A stretch of 64,000 nt of DNA, taken from positions 45,737 to 109,736 of the forward strand of contig JAFLBL010000013.1 of the NCBI GenBank assembly GCA_017303855.1, written 5' to 3'. The translations under genes were made by a program, and so were the position numbers. Positions within the stretch are counted from its first letter, which is position 1, and each line of letters starts with the position of its first letter. This DNA is from Chitinophagales bacterium. GTDB lineage: Bacteria > Bacteroidota > Bacteroidia > Chitinophagales > Chitinophagaceae. Positions 58,859 to 64,000 of the stretch are shown one piece after another. The notes below the pieces were generated by a model. The model saw nothing but the letters and a program-made list of their open reading frames with translations. It did no database searches and was not told the DNA's origin.

Positions 58859-59863
58859 ATGAAACTAATCAGTTACCTGAAAGAAGGCAGAGAACAACTG
58901 GCTGTACTGGTCAACGGCCTTGCATATGATATGGATGTGCTGCACCCCGATCTTCCCAACAGCATGAATATGCTCCTGAATTACTGGGAAGAATATTTCC
59001 CCATTGCCCAGGCCGGCGAACTGATGTTGCGTGAAGGTACCCGTACCAGCAATAAAGGGATACCTCTTGATGAATTGTCTTTACTGGCACCGGTTCCTTT
59101 TCCGACTTCCTGTCGTGACGGGTATGCTTTCCGGCAGCATGTGGCTGCAGCGCGGCGTAACCGTAAAGTGGAGATGATTCCCGAATTTGATCAATACCCG
59201 ATTTTTTATTTTACCAATCACCACAGCATACAGGGTCCCGGGGAAATACACTGTATGCCCGATCATTTTGAAAAACTAGATTTCGAACTGGAATTGGCCA
59301 TTGTCATCTGCAAACATGGCCGGAATATCAGGGCCGCTGAAGCGGATGAATATATCGGGGGTTTTATGATCATGAATGACATGAGTGCCCGCCGGCTGCA
59401 GATGGAGGAAATGCTGCTGAATCTCGGACCGGCGAAAGGCAAAGACTTCTCCACCGTTATCGGCCCCTGGCTGGTAACTCCGGATGAACTGGAACAGTTT
59501 CTGATGCCCGCAAAAGAAAATCATACCGGCCGTAACTGGAACCTGCGAATGCAATGCCGCGTAAATGGCAAACAGGTCAGCGAGGGAAATGCCGGTGATA
59601 TGGATTGGACATTTGCCGAGATCATCGAACGGGCTTCATACGGCGTGGATCTTTATGCAGGTGACGTTATTGGCAGCGGTACAGTGGGAACAGGTTGCTT
59701 CCTTGAACTCAATGGTACGGGAAAACTCAACGACCCCAACTATACTGAACAATGGCTGCAACCCGGAGATGTGGTGGAAATGGAAATCGACGGACTGGGA
59801 CTGCTGAGTAACACGATTGTGGCAGAGGAAACGGATTGGAGCATACTGGGGAGGAAGAAATGA
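58859..59863 (+). CDS. fumarylacetoacetate hydrolase-family protein
   Basis: A 334-residue FAH-fold enzyme. The core DFELELAIVICKHGRNIRAAEADEYIGGFMIMNDMSARRLQ carries metal-binding acidic residues, and GSGTVGTGCFLELNG and WLQPGDVVEMEIDGLGLLSNTIV complete the domain. It cleaves carbon-carbon bonds of diketo acids, as in tyrosine/homogentisate breakdown. The flavin reductase downstream fits an aromatic catabolism role, but no hmgA or hppD is in the window, so the substrate is not fixed. The stop is followed by an inverted heptamer pair. Confidence 0.9.
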   Translation: MKLISYLKEGREQLAVLVNGLAYDMDVLHPDLPNSMNMLLNYWEEYFPIAQAGELMLREGTRTSNKGIPLDELSLLAPVPFPTSCRDGYAFRQHVAAARRNRKVEMIPEFDQYPIFYFTNHHSIQGPGEIHCMPDHFEKLDFELELAIVICKHGRNIRAAEADEYIGGFMIMNDMSARRLQMEEMLLNLGPAKGKDFSTVIGPWLVTPDELEQFLMPAKENHTGRNWNLRMQCRVNGKQVSEGNAGDMDWTFAEIIERASYGVDLYAGDVIGSGTVGTGCFLELNGTGKLNDPNYTEQWLQPGDVVEMEIDGLGLLSNTIVAEETDWSILGRKK

Positions 59864-59864
59864 T

Positions 59865-59892
59865 TAATGAATAATGAGTAATGAGTAGAGCG
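59865..59892 (+). repeat. heptamer array, TAATGAG family (left arm)
   Basis: Units TAATGAA, TAATGAG, TAATGAG, TAGAGCG begin 1 bp after the FAH stop codon. The same family is inverted at 59948-60006. Confidence 0.8.
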
Positions 59893-59947
59893 GGTAGAGT
59901 CATTACTGCTATGATACAGCCTCAAAGCAGTAAAGTTTTTTGCCCAG

Positions 59948-60006
59948 TTACTCATTACTCATTATTCATTATTCATTCTCACTCATTATCCATTACTCAT
60001 TATAAA
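59948..60006 (-). repeat. heptamer array, TAATGAG family (right arm)
   Basis: On the plus strand TTACTCA three times, TTATTCA twice, TTCTCAC, one 10-bp unit (TCATTATCCA) and TTATAAA, ending 11 bp before the flavin reductase ATG. Left and right arms could pair into a long hairpin across 59865-60006. Confidence 0.8.
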
Positions 60007-60017
60007 GTTTTCCATCT

Positions 60018-60920
60018 ATGATCCTCGATCTGAATGAACTGAAGCCGGCCGAACGGCAATATTACCTGCAGCATGTGATCGCCCCGCGGCCCATTTGTTT
60101 TGCCTCCACCATTGATAAAGCCGGGAAGGTGAACCTGAGTCCCTTTAGTTTTTTTAACCTGTTTTCTTCCAATCCGCCCATCGTTGTTTTTTCTCCTGCC
60201 CGCCGGGTAAGGGATAAAACCAGCAAGCATACCCTTGAAAATGTGCTCGAAGTGCCGGAAGTGGTGATCAATATTGTGACCTATGATATGGTGCAGCAGA
60301 TGTCGCTGGCCAGTTGCGAGTTCCCCAAGGGAACCAATGAATTTGTCAAAGCCGGTTTTACTGAAGAACCTGCTACGCTGGTAAAACCTCCCATGGTAAA
60401 AGAAAGCAAAGTGAAGATGGAATGCCGGGTCACCGAAGTGAAACCACTGGGCAAAGAAGGCGGGGCAGGCAACTTAGTGATCTGCGAAGTGCTGCGGATG
60501 CATATTGCGGAGGAGCTGCTGGATGACCCTTCGGCTACCGCCCAGGGTTTACCCAAACTGGACCAGCGCAGGATTAACCATGTGGCCCGGCTTGGCGGCG
60601 ACTGGTACTGCGTGGTGAATGAAGCTAATCTTTTCCAGGTGGCCAAACCGAATACACAATTGGGTATCGGCGTAGATGCCCTCCCGGTTCATATCCGGAA
60701 CAGCACGATCCTTTCCGGTAATGACCTGGGGCAACTGGCCAATGTGCATGACCTGCCGGTGATAGAGCCTTCGTTTGATGATCCGCACCTGAAACAGATC
60801 ATCCAGTACTACAGCATCAACCCGGATGAAATGGAGAAAGAGCTGCAGTTGTATGCCCAAAAATTGCTGGCCAACGGGCAGGTGCAGGAAGCCTGGCAGG
60901 TATTACTGGCCGGGGTTTGA
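60018..60920 (+). CDS. flavin reductase family protein (FMN-binding)
   Basis: A 300-residue protein with a split-barrel flavin domain: MILDLNELKPAERQYYLQHVIAPRPICFASTIDKAGKVNLSPFSFFNLFSSNPPIVVFSPA and LASCEFPKGTNEFVKAGF. Such proteins bind FMN and either reduce it or serve as the flavin partner of oxygenases. It is longer than typical members, with a C-terminal helical extension (about 215-300). It lies 154 bp downstream of the FAH-family gene and may share its pathway. Confidence 0.88.
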   Translation: MILDLNELKPAERQYYLQHVIAPRPICFASTIDKAGKVNLSPFSFFNLFSSNPPIVVFSPARRVRDKTSKHTLENVLEVPEVVINIVTYDMVQQMSLASCEFPKGTNEFVKAGFTEEPATLVKPPMVKESKVKMECRVTEVKPLGKEGGAGNLVICEVLRMHIAEELLDDPSATAQGLPKLDQRRINHVARLGGDWYCVVNEANLFQVAKPNTQLGIGVDALPVHIRNSTILSGNDLGQLANVHDLPVIEPSFDDPHLKQIIQYYSINPDEMEKELQLYAQKLLANGQVQEAWQVLLAGV

Positions 60921-61035
60921 TACCTGTAAATCACCAGTTTTAGAAAGAAAGAGGGGATAAACAGGGTTTAGGAACGCAGTATGATCATTTTGTTACCGGT
61001 AAGCCGGCCGGTCTTTGTTTTTTGGTCATAAACAG

Positions 61036-61043
61036 TACCTTTG
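61036..61043 (+). promoter_or_regulatory. -7 box and possible 9-codon leader ORF before the barrel gene
   Basis: A perfect TACCTTTG is followed by a 9-codon reading frame at 61058-61087 (ATG to TAA). A second, weaker box (TAATTTTA) lies after it. The gap to the barrel gene at 61204 otherwise shows nothing clear. Confidence 0.4.
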
Positions 61044-61203
61044 CCCCGCTATAAAAAATGATTTTTTTTACATCAGGTTTCTGCTAATTTTATCGCATTA
61101 TAGCCTGTGATCAAATCAGGGACATTCCCGAAATCCCGTTAAAAAGAGTAGGGCGCCTTTACCGAAAAGCGAAACGAGTAGGTACATACAAAACTGCTGT
61201 GTT

Positions 61204-61845
61204 ATGAAAAAGACGTTTTCTATTTTGGCTGTATTTCTTTTTGCCCTGCATATCGCAGGATTTTCCCAATCTTCAAGAGTAGGTCTTACAGGAGGATTCA
61301 CGATCAGTGATATCATGGGTAATCAGAACCAGATGAACCATAATGTAAAAACCGGTTATACGGTCGGCATACTGGTGAACACTCCACTCGGTGGAAAATT
61401 CAGCTTTCAGCCATCTCTTAACTATGTACAAAAAGGAAACCTGCTGAAAGAGGATGCGAATGTAAAAGTGATCAATGCCCTTCGCTATGTGGAGGTTCCA
61501 TTCAATTTCCTGTACAGCACCAATGGTACAAATGGCGGTTTTTTTGTAGGACTCGGCCCAACCCTTTCTTTCAATGTTCCTTCTAAAAGAATAACTGAGA
61601 ATAAAAAGACTGAAAAGAAAACCTCTACCGATATCATTTTCGGCGAAACAGCAGCAGCCGATTTCAGGGGTATTGATTATGGCGCTAATGCAGTACTGGG
61701 ATACCGGTTGCCCGGTGGCTTTTTTGCCCAGGCTTATTACAACCAGGGTATCAGGAACCTGGTGACAGGTGAAGTGGTTGGCGACAAAAAAATGAGGAAT
61801 GCCTGCTTTGGCATCCAGATCGGTTTCCTGTTCAATAATAAATAA
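61204..61845 (+). CDS. outer-membrane beta-barrel protein (PorT-like family)
   Basis: A 213-residue exported protein: signal peptide MKKTFSILAVFLFALHIAGFSQ, then an eight-strand barrel pattern (VGLTGGFTISDIMG, YTVGILVNTPLGGKFSFQPSLNYVQKG, VEVPFNFLYSTNG, GFFVGLGPTLSF, DYGANAVLGYRLPGGFFAQAYYNQGI, FGIQIGFLF). It matches the outer-membrane-protein beta-barrel/PorT family. PorT itself is part of the T9SS in Porphyromonas; most relatives are of unknown function. A strong terminator follows. Confidence 0.85.
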   Translation: MKKTFSILAVFLFALHIAGFSQSSRVGLTGGFTISDIMGNQNQMNHNVKTGYTVGILVNTPLGGKFSFQPSLNYVQKGNLLKEDANVKVINALRYVEVPFNFLYSTNGTNGGFFVGLGPTLSFNVPSKRITENKKTEKKTSTDIIFGETAAADFRGIDYGANAVLGYRLPGGFFAQAYYNQGIRNLVTGEVVGDKKMRNACFGIQIGFLFNNK

Positions 61846-61864
61846 GTAACGTCTTCATTATACC

Positions 61865-61893
61865 AGGAAAGCCCCGCAAACCGGGGCTTTCCT
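61865..61893. terminator. bidirectional terminator between the barrel and DUF4197 genes
   Basis: A perfect 12-bp stem (AGGAAAGCCCCG with its complement) and a 5-nt loop between convergent genes. Confidence 0.85.
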
Positions 61894-61931
61894 GTTTCTA
61901 TTGCCTTCCATCCGGCCGAAAGAATACATTT

Positions 61932-62648
61932 TTACTTTCCGCCAAATACTTTTTTCAGCAGGTCGCTTGTTCTTGCCAGCGGATTCGCCCTGATATTGGC
62001 TTCTTCTTTAGCCACCTGGTCAAATAATGCATCCACCGCTTTACCCACCACAAACGAAGTCAGGTCAGGATTGATCTTCTTGAAAGTGGTGGGAAACTTG
62101 TTATAGGTGGTTACGATATCCCCATAATACTTGGTCGCTTCAGTTTTTTCCAGGGAGCTCTGAACAGAAGGCGTAAAAGCAGCGACCAGTTTGGCCGTTG
62201 TCTTTTGTTTGAAGTATTGAGTGGCAGCATCTTTATTCCCTTTCAGGATATTGAGCGCATCGGTGATCGTCATTTCCTTGATGGCTTCTACAAAGATCGG
62301 TTTGGCAAAAGCCACCGCATCTTCAGCACCGCGGTTTATAGCGAGTATGGCTTTATCCACCTGGGCACCCATACCGGCTTTGCGTAACGAGGTTTCTATT
62401 TTGACCGCATCAGGAGGTAAAAACATTTTATAAACCTCACTGCCAAAGAAACCATCGGTCTTATTCAGGTTCAATACGGCGGTGGTCACACCCTGTGTCA
62501 GAGCTTCTTTAATACCCATCCCGGCCTCATCCTGCGAAACGCCTGTGGCATTTTTCTTCGGGATCAACTTAGAAAGATTGATCTGCGAAAAAGAAGCCAT
62601 CGGTATTGCTACCATAAAAAATAATCCCAGCAGCTGTGTTTTCTTCAT
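61932..62648 (-). CDS. DUF4197 exported protein
   Basis: A 238-residue exported protein: signal peptide MKKTQLLGLFFMVAIPMASFSQ, then the helical DUF4197 domain (GIKEALTQGVTTAVLNLNKTDGFFGSEVYKMFLPPDA, MTITDALNILKGNKDAATQYFKQKT, PLARTSDLLKKVFGGK). The biochemical role is not known. The signal peptide sets the start at 62648, although the frame opens at 62702. Confidence 0.9.
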   Translation of the reverse strand: MKKTQLLGLFFMVAIPMASFSQINLSKLIPKKNATGVSQDEAGMGIKEALTQGVTTAVLNLNKTDGFFGSEVYKMFLPPDAVKIETSLRKAGMGAQVDKAILAINRGAEDAVAFAKPIFVEAIKEMTITDALNILKGNKDAATQYFKQKTTAKLVAAFTPSVQSSLEKTEATKYYGDIVTTYNKFPTTFKKINPDLTSFVVGKAVDALFDQVAKEEANIRANPLARTSDLLKKVFGGK

Positions 62649-62840
62649 ACAATTCTGTTTTAAAATATGAGCCAAATTAACTGCCGGTTTCTGTTTCTGC
62701 AAACAACCGGCTATGGTTTGACGATACTTTAAGGGATTTCGTTTGTTACAGCGGAAATTTCCAGTCTTTTGACCCGTGTTCTTACTTTTTTGAGCGAAAA
62801 GCTGCTGTTACTGCCAGTTGGTCTGCTGGGGCTTAACCAG

Positions 62841-62848
62841 TACCTTTG
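62841..62848 (+). promoter_or_regulatory. -7 box of lysS (TACCTTTG)
   Basis: A perfect TANNTTTG match 22 nt before the lysS ATG. Confidence 0.6.
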
Positions 62849-62870
62849 CCGCCGCTAATAGTAAAGAATA

Positions 62871-64000
62871 ATGAGTACACAACACTTATCAGAACAGGAA
62901 CAGCTGCGCAGGGAAAAACTGGCGGAAATGATCATGATGGGCATTGAGCCCTACCCGGCTCCTTTATTCCCGGTCAACAGTAATTCTGTTTATATCAAAG
63001 AAAATTATAAAGAAGAGACAAAGGAACAGTTTGCTGATGTTTGCCTGGCCGGCCGCATCATGAGTGTCCGGGATATGGGTAAAGCAAATTTTGCCGTGCT
63101 ACAGGATGCGCAGGGACGTATCCAGTTATATATCCGCCGCGATGATATTTGTCCCGGGGAAGATAAAAGCCTCTATGATATTGTCTGGAAAAAATTGATT
63201 GATATCGGGGATATCGTTGGTATCAAAGGCTATGCTTTTATTACCAAGACCGGAGAAACTTCGGTGCATGTAAAAGAACTGACGGTACTGAGTAAATCAC
63301 TCCGTCCTTTACCCATCGTTAAAGAAGCAGATGGTGAAACCTTTGATGCCGTGACCGACCCGGAATTCCGTTATCGCCAGCGTTATGCCGACCTGATCAT
63401 TAACCCCGCGGTAAAAGAAGTATTTACCAAAAGAACAAAACTGGTGAACTCTATCCGCCAGTTCCTGAACGAAAGAGGTGCTTTGGAAGTGGATACACCG
63501 GTGTTGCAAAGTATTCCAGGCGGTGCGGCGGCAAGACCCTTCACCACCCACCATAATGCACTGGATATTCCGTTGTACCTGCGTATTGCCAACGAACTCT
63601 ATTTAAAGAGACTGATCGTGGGTGGTTTTGACTGGGTCTATGAATTCAGCCGCAATTTCCGCAATGAAGGAATGGACCGGACCCATAATCCCGAATTCAC
63701 CATTCTTGAATTCTATACCGCTTATAAAGATTACCTGTGGATGATGGAAACCACGGAGCAATTGCTGGAGAAAGCCGCGGTTGATGTGTGCGGTTCAACA
63801 GATGTTCCTGTTGGCAGCAATACCATTTCCTTCAAAGCGCCATTCAAACGTATCAGTATTTACGAAGCGATAAAAGAACATACCGGCTTTGATGTAAGCA
63901 ATATGAGTGAAGAACATTTACTGAGTGTATGTAAACAGTTAAGAATTGAAACCGATAAATCCATGGGCCGGGCCAAACTGATCGATGCGATCTTTGGCGA
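62871..64000 (+). CDS. lysS: lysyl-tRNA synthetase, class II (cut by window edge)
   Basis: Charges tRNA-Lys. The first about 376 residues are present: MSTQHLSEQEQLRREKLAEM; the OB-fold anticodon-binding domain (about 55-150: VCLAGRIMSVRDMGKANFAVLQD); then the class-II core with motif 1 (VFTKRTKLVNSIRQFLNERGALEVDTPVLQ) and motif 2 (YEFSRNFRNEGMDRTHNPEFTILEFY). Motif 3 is beyond the edge. The start ATG at 62871 is well supported by the conserved N-terminus and the promoter box. Confidence 0.95.
   Translation, partial: MSTQHLSEQEQLRREKLAEMIMMGIEPYPAPLFPVNSNSVYIKENYKEETKEQFADVCLAGRIMSVRDMGKANFAVLQDAQGRIQLYIRRDDICPGEDKSLYDIVWKKLIDIGDIVGIKGYAFITKTGETSVHVKELTVLSKSLRPLPIVKEADGETFDAVTDPEFRYRQRYADLIINPAVKEVFTKRTKLVNSIRQFLNERGALEVDTPVLQSIPGGAAARPFTTHHNALDIPLYLRIANELYLKRLIVGGFDWVYEFSRNFRNEGMDRTHNPEFTILEFYTAYKDYLWMMETTEQLLEKAAVDVCGSTDVPVGSNTISFKAPFKRISIYEAIKEHTGFDVSNMSEEHLLSVCKQLRIETDKSMGRAKLIDAIFG

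Overview
The window is bacterial chromosome from a member of the Bacteroidota, most likely the order Chitinophagales (family Chitinophagaceae). The case rests on the gene set: a gliding/type IX secretion gene (gldC), a secreted protein with a type IX sorting domain, DUF4290 beside murA, DUF6089 beside uppS, PorT-like and DUF4197 proteins, and promoters with the Bacteroidota -7 box TANNTTTG instead of a sigma70 box. No tRNA, rRNA, CRISPR array, insertion sequence or prophage is visible. The DNA reads as ordinary chromosome with one short accessory-looking stretch around 21.9-26.4 kb.

Layout. 1-2.4 kb: 5' end of an aldehyde dehydrogenase, tadA, sod, an orphan response regulator. 2.5-15.6 kb, all on the minus strand: rpmH (too short for a usual ORF cutoff), rnpA, yidD, then an envelope-biogenesis block reading (in transcription order) gatB/yqeY-domain, cvpA, hydrolase, CBS protein, small Omp85-like protein, nadK, DUF6089 protein, uppS, bamA, two ompH/skp genes and murI. 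15.6-21.2 kb: gldC, a glycosyltransferase, a T9SS cargo protein, DUF4290 and murA. 21.3-27.5 kb: four acetyltransferases mixed with unrecognised membrane, secreted and lipoproteins. 27.6-37.5 kb: GH30 and GH27 glycosidases around a divergent TolC/HlyD/ABC-permease operon and its AraC-type regulator. 37.5-44 kb: gmk, a CNNM/CBS transporter-like protein, tatC, rpiB, an M28 peptidase and a deoxyhypusine-synthase-like protein. 44.1-56 kb: an SdpR/SdpI-like pair behind a perfect palindrome, acpH, two DUF2911 proteins, asnB, metB, a TMEM175-like channel, GH29 fucosidase, a long GNAT protein and a sterol-desaturase-type hydroxylase. 56-64 kb: a polysaccharide deacetylase lying out of frame behind a GH9 glucanase, FAH-family hydrolase, flavin reductase, an outer-membrane barrel, DUF4197 and the 5' part of lysS.

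How it fits together. The minus-strand block supplies outer-membrane assembly (BamA, two Skp-like chaperones), the lipid carrier (UppS), D-glutamate (MurI) and NADP (NadK); murA, tatC and the T9SS-linked genes extend the envelope theme. Four glycosidase families plus a deacetylase suggest a polymer degrader, although no SusC/SusD pair is present.

The least explained structure is non-coding. At about a dozen intergenic sites there are imperfect tandem arrays with a strict 7- or 8-bp period, belonging to several unrelated sequence families. They often start at or in the stop codon of one gene and reappear inverted in front of the next gene, ending in a TANNTTTG-like promoter box or directly at the start codon. 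Other points of note: an A10 tract joining the GH9 and deacetylase reading frames; TANNTTYG boxes exactly 4 nt before ATG in four genes (leaderless mRNAs); acpH with no ATG/GTG/TTG at its conserved N-terminus; MurA with Asp replacing the fosfomycin-target Cys; and a deoxyhypusine-synthase-like protein without the expected catalytic lysine.
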